DNA of 64,000 nucleotides from Planosporangium spinosum. GTDB taxonomy: Bacteria > Actinomycetota > Actinomycetes > Mycobacteriales > Micromonosporaceae. Of this stretch, positions 39,570-47,582 are shown in pieces. The first letter of the stretch is position 1, and each line of letters opens with the position of its first letter. The notes beneath the pieces were generated by a model. The model was not told the DNA's origin. It ran no database searches and worked only from the letters and a program-made list of their open reading frames with translations. The position numbers were made by a program, and so were the translations under genes. The stretch spans positions 62,001 to 126,000 of the forward strand of contig NZ_JBLYUB010000007.1 in NCBI RefSeq assembly GCF_049999945.1. Direction: 5' to 3'.

Positions 39570-40949
39570 ATGCCCGCACAGGAGCCGTTCGCCGACGAGG
39601 TAGCCGAGGTCGCGGGCGCTGCTGCGCGGGAGCAGGGCCACGAGACCGAGCCGACCCTGCCCGAGCCGGTACGTCAGCGGGTCATCGCGCTGGCGGCCGC
39701 CGCGATGACCGGGATGCCGGCCGACGAGCTGCCCACGGCGCTGCGCCGGGTGGCGAAGTTCGCCCCCGCCCGGCGCGCCCGGCTCGGCGGCCCCGCCATC
39801 GCCGCCCAGCTCGCCGGCGATCCGCTGCTGCGGCAGCGGCTGGCGGTTCGGGTCGTCGAGCAGGCCGGTGAACTCGGAACGGCCGTCATGGCCGGGGCGC
39901 CGCCGGCCGCGGCCGATCCGGTCGAGGTAGCCGCGCTGGCCTACCTGGCCCGCCCGGAGGGCTGGTGCGATCTGGTCACCGCCGCCGCCCGCGCGGTACG
40001 GGCCGACACCGCGAGCGCCGCCGTCGCCGACCGGATCCGCGAGGTCGAGCAGCGCGCCGCGCGCGCCGAGCACGACCGCGCGGTGGCCCGGGTGGAGGCG
40101 GACAAGCTCCGCGACGAGCTGGCGCGACTGCGTGACGAGGCGGGCGGCCTGCGCGAGGAGGTACGGGCACTGGGTAAGGCGCTGCGCGAGACCCAGGCGC
40201 GCGAGCGCAAGGCGAGCGAGATGCTGGCCACCGAGAAGGGCCGGGCCGCCCGTGCCGCCGCCGATCATGACGCGGAGGTACGCCGGCTGAAGTCGAAGCT
40301 CGCCGAGGCCGAGTCGCTGGCCGGGGCGGCCCGGCAGACCGCCAAGGAAGCGCGGGCCGTCGACGACGCGCGGCTGTGGCTGCTGCTGGAGACGATCGGC
40401 CGGGCCGCGGTGGGGCTGCGCCGGGAGCTGGCGCTCGAACCCACCGACCGGATGCCCGCCGATTTCGTCGCCGACGTCCACGCCGAGCGGCCCGGCCCGC
40501 CCGGCGGCGCGACGACCGCGCGGGCCCTGGACGCCGACGACCCGGCCCGGCTGGACCAGCTGCTCGCCCTGCCGAAGGCGCACCTGGTCGTCGACGGCTA
40601 CAACGTGACCAAGCGCGGGTTCGCCGAGATCTCCCTGGAGCAGCAGCGCCGCCGGCTGGTCAACGGGCTCGGCGGCCTGGCCGCCCAGACCGGCGCCGAG
40701 GTGACCGTGGTCTTCGACGGTGCCGAGCGGGTGGTCGGTCTGCCGCCGGCGCCGCGGGGCGTGCGCGTGCTGTTCTCCCGTAAGGGCGAGACGGCCGACG
40801 AGCTGATCCGCCGGCTGGTCCGTGCGGAACCCACCGGCCGGCCCGTCGTCGTCGTTTCGTCCGACCGGGAGGTCGCCGACGGGGTGCGCCGCCACGGTGC
40901 GTATCCGCTCGGCGCCGATGCCCTGTTGCGCCGTCTGTCCCGATCATGA
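39570..40949 (+). CDS. Coiled-coil protein with YacP-like NYN ribonuclease domain
   Basis: 459 residues. The N-terminal 150 residues are helical; residues about 160-270 are a long coiled coil rich in Arg/Glu/Ala (VADRIREVEQRAARAEHD onward); the C-terminal 170 residues are a PIN-like NYN domain of the YacP type (HLVVDGYNVTKRG, EVTVVFDGAE, FSRKGETADELI, VVVSSDREVADGV), with acidic residues suited to metal-dependent RNA cleavage. GACACT lies 6 nt before the ATG, an imperfect leaderless -10. It is divergent from the exonuclease fusion, sharing a 127-nt control region. Confidence 0.88.
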   Translation: MPAQEPFADEVAEVAGAAAREQGHETEPTLPEPVRQRVIALAAAAMTGMPADELPTALRRVAKFAPARRARLGGPAIAAQLAGDPLLRQRLAVRVVEQAGELGTAVMAGAPPAAADPVEVAALAYLARPEGWCDLVTAAARAVRADTASAAVADRIREVEQRAARAEHDRAVARVEADKLRDELARLRDEAGGLREEVRALGKALRETQARERKASEMLATEKGRAARAAADHDAEVRRLKSKLAEAESLAGAARQTAKEARAVDDARLWLLLETIGRAAVGLRRELALEPTDRMPADFVADVHAERPGPPGGATTARALDADDPARLDQLLALPKAHLVVDGYNVTKRGFAEISLEQQRRRLVNGLGGLAAQTGAEVTVVFDGAERVVGLPPAPRGVRVLFSRKGETADELIRRLVRAEPTGRPVVVVSSDREVADGVRRHGAYPLGADALLRRLSRS

Positions 40950-41014
40950 GGATTTCTGTCGTACCCCGGGCCTAGCGTGTGGTTACCCACGGTGGTGAAC
41001 CGCTAGGAGGAGCG

Positions 41015-41266
41015 ATGCTCATCGACTGCGACACGTGCCGGGCGCGCGGGCAGGCGTGCGAGGGGTGCGTGGTCAACATGCTGTTCGGCCCGGCACACCG
41101 GGGTATCCGCCCCGATACCGACGTCGGCGCCGACGACGAGGCGGAGCGGCGGGCGCTGCAGGTGCTCGCCGACGCCGGCTTCGAGGTCACGGTGCTCAGC
41201 CGGGAGGACAGCCGTCCCCGCTTACGGCTGGTGCCGCCGCGGCGGCGGGGCCACCACGCGGCCTGA
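41015..41266 (+). CDS. Small cysteine-rich conserved protein
   Basis: 83 residues opening MLIDCDTCRARGQACEGCVV, with two CxxC pairs in the first 20 residues. It is followed by an acidic helical segment (DDEAERRALQVLADAGFEVTVL) and a basic tail. It is a probable zinc-binding knuckle seen in other actinomycetes, function unknown. AGGAGG lies 4-5 nt before the ATG. The stop codon lies inside the first copy of a 30-bp direct repeat. Confidence 0.78.
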   Translation: MLIDCDTCRARGQACEGCVVNMLFGPAHRGIRPDTDVGADDEAERRALQVLADAGFEVTVLSREDSRPRLRLVPPRRRGHHAA

Positions 41267-41333
41267 GCGCCGGCCGTGACCATGGTCGGCCCGGATACCG
41301 GCCGGGGCCATCACGCGGCCTGAGCGCCGGCCG
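41247..41333. repeat. 30-bp direct repeat spanning a stop codon
   Basis: A 30-nt sequence with core ACGCGGCCTGAGCGCCGGCC occurs at 41247-41276 and 41304-41333 with one mismatch (period 57). The first copy contains the TGA stop of the cysteine-rich small protein. Confidence 0.75.
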
Positions 41334-41407
41334 CGAACGTCGCCGGCCCGGGCGTCGACCGCGAACGTAGGATTGGCTCGCCCGATCAAGCGGGAGGAGC
41401 CGCGGAC

Positions 41408-42670
41408 ATGACCCCTCGATGGTGGGCCACCGTCGTGCTCGTCGCCTTGCTCGCCGGGTTGGCCCTGGTCACCGCGCTGCGGGTGCCGTGGTCCGGCCCG
41501 CCCGCACCGCGCGCCGACCAGCTCGCCGCGCTGCGTGAACTGCCGGCCGACGCCGTGGCGCGCGGGCGTGCGTTCCAGGCGGCGCTGCGTCCCGGCACCT
41601 ACGGCGCGATGGTGATCGGGCTGGTCGTCGCCCTGGCGCTCGGGCTCACCCCGCTGGGCGCCGCGCTGGTGCGGCTGGCCGGCCGCCCGTTCCACGGGCA
41701 CTGGCTGGCCGAGGCGCTGCTCGGCGGGCTGCTCGTCGTCTTCGCCGGGGAGCTGGTCGGTCTGCCGTTCGCCGCGCTGCGCCAGCACGTCCTCCGCCGG
41801 TACGGCCTGTCCACCCAGGGGTGGGGCGGCTGGGCGGTCGACCTGCTCAAGGCGTACGCGATCAGCGCCGTCATCGGCGCGGTCGTGCTGGTGGTCTTCT
41901 ACACGGTCACCCACCTCGCGCCGCGCTGGTGGTGGGCGTTCGGCGCGGCCGGCGCCGCCGGGCTGACGGTGCTGCTCACGTTCGTGTTCCCGGTACTGAT
42001 CGAGCCGGTGTTCAACAGGTTCACCCCGCTGGAGCCCGGCCAACTGCGCAGCGACCTGATCGCGATGGCCGACCGGGACGGCGTGCCGGTCTCCGACGTC
42101 CTGGTCGCGGACGCCTCGCGGCGCACCCGGGCGGTCAACGCGTACGTCTCGGGCCTCGGGCCGACCCGCCGCATCGTCGTGTACGACACCCTGCTGCGCG
42201 AGGCGCCCCCGACGGAGGTGGAGTCGGTGGTCGCGCACGAACTCGGCCACGCCAAGGACGGTGACGTGGTCACCGGCACGCTGATCGGTGCGCTCGGCTC
42301 GGCCGCTGTGGTCTGCGCGCTGTACCTGCTGGGCTCGTGGACCGGCCTGCTGCGCCGCGCGGGGGTGGAGTCGCTGGCCGAGCCGCGCGGGGTGGCGCTG
42401 CTGCTGGCGGTCGCCGCGGTCGTCGGTCTCGTCGCCGGCCCGGTGCAGAACGCGGTCTCGCGGCGGATCGAGGCGCGTGCCGACCGGCACGCGCTGGCCC
42501 TCACCCGCGACCCGGCCACCTTCGAGGCGATGCAGGCGCGGTTGTCGCTGGTGAACCTGGGCGACCCGGACCCCAACCCGGTGGAGTACACGCTGTTCGC
42601 GTCGCACCCGTCGACGGTGCAGCGGATGGCGGCCGCCCGCGCCTGGTCGCGTACGGGGGCACGGCGGTGA
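41408..42670 (+). CDS. M48 family metalloprotease (Ste24/CAAX-protease-like)
   Basis: 420-residue membrane protease with about six membrane helices. Zinc site VVAHELGHAKDGD (His277, Glu278, His281) with the third ligand in RRIEARADRHAL, and the terminal FASHPSTVQRMAAA, all typical of Ste24-type M48 enzymes. It probably degrades or processes membrane proteins. GGAGGAG lies 10 nt before the ATG. Its stop overlaps the GTG of pimB (GTGA), so protease and mannosyltransferase are co-translated. Confidence 0.92.
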   Translation: MTPRWWATVVLVALLAGLALVTALRVPWSGPPAPRADQLAALRELPADAVARGRAFQAALRPGTYGAMVIGLVVALALGLTPLGAALVRLAGRPFHGHWLAEALLGGLLVVFAGELVGLPFAALRQHVLRRYGLSTQGWGGWAVDLLKAYAISAVIGAVVLVVFYTVTHLAPRWWWAFGAAGAAGLTVLLTFVFPVLIEPVFNRFTPLEPGQLRSDLIAMADRDGVPVSDVLVADASRRTRAVNAYVSGLGPTRRIVVYDTLLREAPPTEVESVVAHELGHAKDGDVVTGTLIGALGSAAVVCALYLLGSWTGLLRRAGVESLAEPRGVALLLAVAAVVGLVAGPVQNAVSRRIEARADRHALALTRDPATFEAMQARLSLVNLGDPDPNPVEYTLFASHPSTVQRMAAARAWSRTGARR

Positions 42671-43800
42671 CCCGGACCCTGCTCGTCACCAACGACTTCC
42701 CGCCCCGACCCGGCGGCATCCAGCAGTTCGTGCACAACCTCGCGGTGCGCCAGCCGGCCGACTCGGTCGTGGTGTACGCGTCGACCTGGAAGGGCGCGGA
42801 GAAGTTCGACGCCGACCAGCCGTTCGAGGTGGTACGGGAGGACACCGGGGTGCTCCTGCCGACCCCCCGGGTGGCCCGGCGGGCGGTCCAGCTCGCGCGG
42901 GCGTACGACTGTGACACGGTGTGGTTCGGGGCGGCCGCCCCGCTCGGGCTGCTCGCCGACGGGCTGCGCCGGCGGGCCGGCATCCGCCGGGTGGTGGCGC
43001 AGACCCACGGCCACGAGGTCGGCTGGGCCGCCCTGCCCGGTGCCCGGAGCCTGCTGCGGCGCATCGGCCGGGGCGCCGACGTGGTCACCTACCTGACCGG
43101 GTACCAGCGGGACCGGCTGGGGCGGGTTCTGGGCGGCCTGACCGCGCTGGAGCGGCTGGTGCCGTGCGTGGACGCCACGACATACCACCCCGGCGTCGAC
43201 GGCGACTCGGTGCGCCGCCGGTACGGGCTGGTCGACCGGCCGGTCGTGGTGTGCGTGTCCCGACTGGTGCCGCGCAAGGGCCAGGACGCGCTCATCCGGG
43301 CGCTGCCGGCGATCCGCCGCCGGGTACCGGACGCGGCGCTGCTGGTGGTCAGCGGCGGCCCGTACCGGTCGGCGTTGCAGCGGCTGGCCGGCGAGACCGG
43401 CGTCGCCGACCACGTCGTCTTCACCGGTTCGGTGCCGTGGCAGGACCTGCCGGCGTACTACGCCGCGGGAGACGTGTTCGCGATGCCGTGCCGGACCCGG
43501 CGCGGCGGCCTCGACGTGGAGGGGCTCGGCATCGTCTACCTGGAGGCCTCCGCGACCGGGCTGCCGGTCGTCGCCGGCGACTCCGGCGGCGCCCCGGACG
43601 CGGTGCGCGAAGGTGAGACCGGGTATGTGGTGGACGGGCGCGACACCGCCGCGATCGCCGACCGGGTCGCGACCCTGCTGGCCGACCCGGACCTGGCGCG
43701 CCGCCTCGGCGCGGCGGGACGGGCCTGGGTCGAGGCCGAGTGGTCCTGGCAGACCCAGGCCGACCGGATGCGGGTCCTGCTGTCCGGCGCGGGCGGGTAG
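42667..43800 (+). CDS. pimB: GDP-mannose-dependent phosphatidylinositol mannosyltransferase PimB'
   Basis: 377-residue GT4 glycosyltransferase of the GT-B fold. The N-terminal TLLVTNDFPPRPGGIQQFV, AQTHGHEVGWAALPGARSLL, the hinge VCVSRLVPRKGQDALIRALP and the donor-site EGLGIVYLEASATGLPVV (E-x7-E) match the actinobacterial PimB' enzyme, which adds the second mannose to phosphatidylinositol monomannoside. Its place near fadD15 supports this. It is a cytosolic, membrane-associated enzyme. Start overlaps the M48 stop. Confidence 0.87.
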   Translation: MTRTLLVTNDFPPRPGGIQQFVHNLAVRQPADSVVVYASTWKGAEKFDADQPFEVVREDTGVLLPTPRVARRAVQLARAYDCDTVWFGAAAPLGLLADGLRRRAGIRRVVAQTHGHEVGWAALPGARSLLRRIGRGADVVTYLTGYQRDRLGRVLGGLTALERLVPCVDATTYHPGVDGDSVRRRYGLVDRPVVVCVSRLVPRKGQDALIRALPAIRRRVPDAALLVVSGGPYRSALQRLAGETGVADHVVFTGSVPWQDLPAYYAAGDVFAMPCRTRRGGLDVEGLGIVYLEASATGLPVVAGDSGGAPDAVREGETGYVVDGRDTAAIADRVATLLADPDLARRLGAAGRAWVEAEWSWQTQADRMRVLLSGAGG

Positions 43801-43884
43801 CCGCGCCGCCCGCGGGTCACGCCGTCCGCCGGGTTCCCGCGCCGTCCGCTGATTACGGGGTGGGTTCCGGGGAAGTGTCCGCGG

Positions 43885-45201
43885 GTGCGCTGGGCGCTGG
43901 CCGCCCGGCTGGCGGCCGCGGTGAGTCTCCTGCTGGTCTCGGGGTGCGCCGATCCCGCACCGGACCCGGCGGACTGGACCACGTACCACCACGACAACGG
44001 CCGCTCCGGCGTCGCCGTGGGTCTGGCCCCGCTCGGTACCCTCACCCGGGCCTGGGTGGCCCGGCTGGACGGAGCCGTCTACGGCCAGCCGCTCGCGGTC
44101 GGCAACCGCATCTTCGCCGCGACGGAGAACGACACCGTCTACGCCCTCGCCGCGGACAGCGGGCGGGTCCTCTGGTCGACCCACGTCGGCACGCCGGTAC
44201 CGCTGGCGCAGCTGCCGTGCGGCAACATCGACCCCCTCGGCATCACCAGCACCATGGTCTACGACCCGCGCACGGCGCTGCTGTTCGCGCTCGCCGAGAC
44301 CGGCGGCGGACGGCACGTACTGGTGAGTGTCGACGCCGCCACCGGTGCGGTACGCGAGCGGCGGGCCGCCGAGCCACCGACCGGGGACCGGATCGCCCAT
44401 CAGCAGCGGGCGGCGCTCAACCTCGTCGGCGGCCGGGTCTACATCGCCTACGGCGGGCTCGCCGGCGACTGTGCCAACTACGTCGGCGCGGTGGTCGCGC
44501 TGCCGACCACCGGCGCGACCCGGCCGCTCAGCTACCACATCCCCACCCGCCGGGAGGGGGGCATCTGGGCTCCCGGTGGCGCGACGGTGGTCGGTGACCG
44601 GCTGATGTACGCCGTCGGCAACGGCGAGTCGACCACCGGCTACGACGGCAGCGACTCGGTCATCGCGCTCAATCGCGACCTCGAACTGGTGGACCGGTTC
44701 ACGCCGTCCAGCTGGCCTCAGGACAACTCGTCCGACGCCGACCTCGGCTCGATGACCCCGGCCGCGGCCGGCGGGTACGTCTACGCCGACGGCAAGCGGG
44801 GCGTCGGGTACACGGTGCGGCCCGACCGGCTCGGCGGCATCGGCGGACAGGTGGCGCAGGCGCCCGTGTGCCCGGCGTACGGCGGCGCCGCGGTCAGCGG
44901 AAACACGGTCTACGTGCCCTGCCAGGACGGCCCGCGGGCGGTCACGATCGGTGCCGACGGCGGGATCACCGTCGGCTGGCGAGCCGAGATGTCCGGTGGT
45001 GGCTCACCGGTCGTCGGCGGTGGCGCGGTCTGGGTCGTCGACACCGGGATGGGCAGCCTGACCGCCCTGGACCCGGCGACGGGCGCGGTCCGCCAGCGTC
45101 TCCCGGTCGGAGACGTGTCGCACTTCGCCTCGCCGACGCTCGCGCACAACCGCGCGTACGTGCCGACGCTGACGGGCGTGGTGGCCGTCGCCGGCGCCTA
45201 G
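43885..45201 (+). CDS. PQQ-type beta-propeller lipoprotein
   Basis: 438 residues. A signal peptide with lipobox LVSGC puts the lipidated Cys near residue 21, so the protein is anchored on the outer face of the membrane. The rest is a quinoprotein-like propeller: TYHHDNGRSGVA, GNRIFAATENDTVYALAADSGRVLW, VSVDAATGAVRER and TALDPATGAVRQR. No PQQ ligand set can be assigned, so an enzymatic role is unproven; binding or scaffold functions are as likely. It is a single gene convergent with the response regulator. Confidence 0.82.
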   Translation: MRWALAARLAAAVSLLLVSGCADPAPDPADWTTYHHDNGRSGVAVGLAPLGTLTRAWVARLDGAVYGQPLAVGNRIFAATENDTVYALAADSGRVLWSTHVGTPVPLAQLPCGNIDPLGITSTMVYDPRTALLFALAETGGGRHVLVSVDAATGAVRERRAAEPPTGDRIAHQQRAALNLVGGRVYIAYGGLAGDCANYVGAVVALPTTGATRPLSYHIPTRREGGIWAPGGATVVGDRLMYAVGNGESTTGYDGSDSVIALNRDLELVDRFTPSSWPQDNSSDADLGSMTPAAAGGYVYADGKRGVGYTVRPDRLGGIGGQVAQAPVCPAYGGAAVSGNTVYVPCQDGPRAVTIGADGGITVGWRAEMSGGGSPVVGGGAVWVVDTGMGSLTALDPATGAVRQRLPVGDVSHFASPTLAHNRAYVPTLTGVVAVAGA

Positions 45202-45238
45202 CGCGGTCGACCGGCCGCCACGCCCGTCAGTATCGGGC

Positions 45239-45907
45239 TCAGAACTTCGGCGTGTCGGGGGCTTCGAGCAGGCCGAGCCGCAGCGCGGTCATCAGCGCCT
45301 GGGCCCGGTTGGCCGCGCCCAGCTTCTCGTACAGCTTCGAGATGTGGGTCTTGGCCGTCGACTCCGACACGAACAGCTGCTTGGCGATGCCGGCGACGCT
45401 CATGCCGTCGGCGAGCAGGCGCAGCACCTGGCCCTCGCGCGGCGACAGCTGCGGTCCGGTCGGTGCGAGCCGCCGCTTCATCGCCTCGGCGAGGTCGGCG
45501 GCGGTGAACGCGCTGGGCGCCGACGCGGCGTGGCGGGCCGCGGCGACCACCTCGTCGGCCGGGGCGGTCTTGGGCACGAACGCGCTGGCGCCGGCCTCGA
45601 GGGCACCGAACAGCTGGTCGTCACCGGCGTACATGGTCAGCACGACGATGCCCATGTTGGCGCTGGTCTTGCGGAGCGCGCGGGTGGCCTCCAGGCCACT
45701 GCCGTCGGGCAGCCGCAGGTCCATGATGACGACATCCGGCTGCAGCGCACCGGCCTGGCGGATGGCCTCGGCCGCGGTTGCCGCCTCGCCGACCACCTCG
45801 AACTGCCGGTCACGCTCGAACGCGTGGCGAAGCCCCCGGCGAATGAGGTCATGGTCATCGACGAGCAGGACCTTGGTCCGGGTGGTTGAGGTGACGGGTG
45901 TGGACAT
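45239..45907 (-). CDS. NarL/LuxR-family response regulator
   Basis: 222 residues. Receiver domain with all active residues (VDDHD, VIMDLRLPDG phosphoacceptor, VLTMYAG, FVPKTAP) and a C-terminal LuxR HTH (LSPREGQVLRLLADGMSVAGIAKQLF across the scaffold helices, then SESTAKTHISKLYEKLG). It is the cognate partner of the sensor kinase 30 nt upstream on the same strand. Targets are unknown. Confidence 0.92.
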   Translation of the reverse strand: MSTPVTSTTRTKVLLVDDHDLIRRGLRHAFERDRQFEVVGEAATAAEAIRQAGALQPDVVIMDLRLPDGSGLEATRALRKTSANMGIVVLTMYAGDDQLFGALEAGASAFVPKTAPADEVVAAARHAASAPSAFTAADLAEAMKRRLAPTGPQLSPREGQVLRLLADGMSVAGIAKQLFVSESTAKTHISKLYEKLGAANRAQALMTALRLGLLEAPDTPKF

Positions 45908-45937
45908 ATCCGGCGCTCTCTCCTTGCTCAGTGTGAC

Positions 45938-47521
45938 TCACACGCTACCGCGCCGTGGCGCAGAGCCAAGCACAACCGCCACGGTCGTGCCGCTGGGAAC
46001 ACGCGGCCTGATCTCCAACCGGCCCCGGATACGTTCCGCGCGTTCCGCCATGATTGCAAGACCGTACCGTCCCTCTTTAGGACGATCCACTATTCCGTGT
46101 CCGTCATCCGACACTTCGATCTCTGCGAAGGGCGGATCGATCGTGCAGGTCACCCAGAGGTTCTCGGCTCCCGCGTGCTTGCGCGCGTTCGTGATCGCCT
46201 CCTGCGCGATGCGCAGCAGCTCCGCCTCGGTCGCCGCGGGGAGCCGCGCGGTCGACTCGTCCAGCGACAGGTGCACCCGCAGGCCGGCGGACTGCCCCAC
46301 GGTACGGGCGTAGTCGGCGATCGCCGTGGCCAGGCCGCCGTACCGGTCGACCTCGCTGCGCAGCTCGAACAGTGACAGCCGCAGCTCGGTGATGACCCGG
46401 GTGACCTCCGAGCGCAGCACCCGCAGCTCCTCGGTGGTCGCGTCGACGTCGGGCAGGGTGGCCAGGGCGTTGTCGATGCCGTAGCCGACCATCACCAGCT
46501 CCTGCGCGACCCCGTCGTGGATCTCGCGGGCCAGCCGCTGCCGCTCCTCGGACGTCGCGAGCGACCGCACCTCGTCGAACAGCAGCGCGGCCTCCAGCCG
46601 CAGCGCCGCCGGGGCGGCGACCTGCGCGACCTGGGCGGCCAGGGCCGGCGGGTACGCCGCCGGCGTGTCGGTCTCCAGCGCGATCAACCCGATCGTGCGG
46701 ACCCCGGCCACCAGCGGCACGATCAGCGCCGACACCTCGACCCCGGCCGGCACCGCCGACCTGGCCTGGGACCGGCTGGCGGTCTGCGGCTGCTGGCTGG
46801 CCCAGGCGTCGGCGATCGCCGAGTCGGCGTCCAGGCCGGTCTCCCAGTCGACCCGCTCGGCGCCGGTCTGCGCGAGCACCACCAGCCGGCCACCGCCGCT
46901 GGTCGACAGCACCGCGGCCCGCTCCGCCGGCGCCACCGCGCGTACCTCGTCGAGCAGGTGCTCGGCGAGGCCACCGGGGTCCAGCGTGGCGCCCGGCAGT
47001 TGCCGGGCCACGCTGCGCAGCTGGGTGAGCAGGCGGGTCGCCTCCGCGTACGGCTGCGGCGAGTCGCGCTGGGAGAGCAGGCTGAACCGCAGGATGCCGG
47101 CCACCACGGCGGCGACGGCGCCCAGCCCGAGCCACTGGACAGCCGCCCGGGTGAACCCGGCCGGTCCCAGTTGGGAGTCGGCGAGCCGGGCCACCGCGAG
47201 GACCAGGGCCGCGGCCCCCAGCAGGGCGGGCGCCTCGAACCGGCGGCCGGCCAGGGCGGCGCCCACGAGCGGTATCCACAGGTAGGACAGCACCACCGCG
47301 GCGGCGCCCACGCCACCGGGCAGGTGGGCGGCGTGGGCGATCGCGGCCGCGGCGAGGCAGGTCATCACGACCTCGGCCAGGCGGCCGAGGGGCCCGATGA
47401 CGCGGTGGTCCGGCGCGAGGACGGCCGGCACACCCGCCACGGCGACCAGGGCGAGCCACCCGAGCACGACCGGGTACGGCGCCACGCCCAGCGTCAGCGC
47501 CGCCATCAGGACGAGCATCAC
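45938..47521 (-). CDS. Sensor histidine kinase (HisKA_3 type with GAF domain)
   Basis: About 527 residues. Five or so membrane helices fill the first 150 residues, followed by a GAF domain (about 165-310), the dimerisation/phosphoacceptor segment RQRLAREIHDGVAQELV with His335, and an HATPase domain (AQEAITNARKHAGAENLW, DDGHGI, GRYGLAIMAERAE). The frame is open upstream of the GTG at 47521 without a better start or a clear RBS, so the N-terminus is uncertain. Downstream of fadD15 by about 60 nt. It phosphorylates the adjacent NarL-type regulator. Confidence 0.88.
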   Translation of the reverse strand: MMLVLMAALTLGVAPYPVVLGWLALVAVAGVPAVLAPDHRVIGPLGRLAEVVMTCLAAAAIAHAAHLPGGVGAAAVVLSYLWIPLVGAALAGRRFEAPALLGAAALVLAVARLADSQLGPAGFTRAAVQWLGLGAVAAVVAGILRFSLLSQRDSPQPYAEATRLLTQLRSVARQLPGATLDPGGLAEHLLDEVRAVAPAERAAVLSTSGGGRLVVLAQTGAERVDWETGLDADSAIADAWASQQPQTASRSQARSAVPAGVEVSALIVPLVAGVRTIGLIALETDTPAAYPPALAAQVAQVAAPAALRLEAALLFDEVRSLATSEERQRLAREIHDGVAQELVMVGYGIDNALATLPDVDATTEELRVLRSEVTRVITELRLSLFELRSEVDRYGGLATAIADYARTVGQSAGLRVHLSLDESTARLPAATEAELLRIAQEAITNARKHAGAENLWVTCTIDPPFAEIEVSDDGHGIVDRPKEGRYGLAIMAERAERIRGRLEIRPRVPSGTTVAVVLGSAPRRGSV

Positions 47522-47582
47522 CGCCCGGACGGACAGTCCGAGCAGGCGGCGCCGGGGCAGGAGTACGGGAACGAGCGGCTCG

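Noticed and set aside
41899..44538. Minus-strand open frame of about 880 codons opposite M48 and pimB
   Set aside because: Spans three genes with clear families on the plus strand; composition is typical of an antisense shadow in high-GC DNA.
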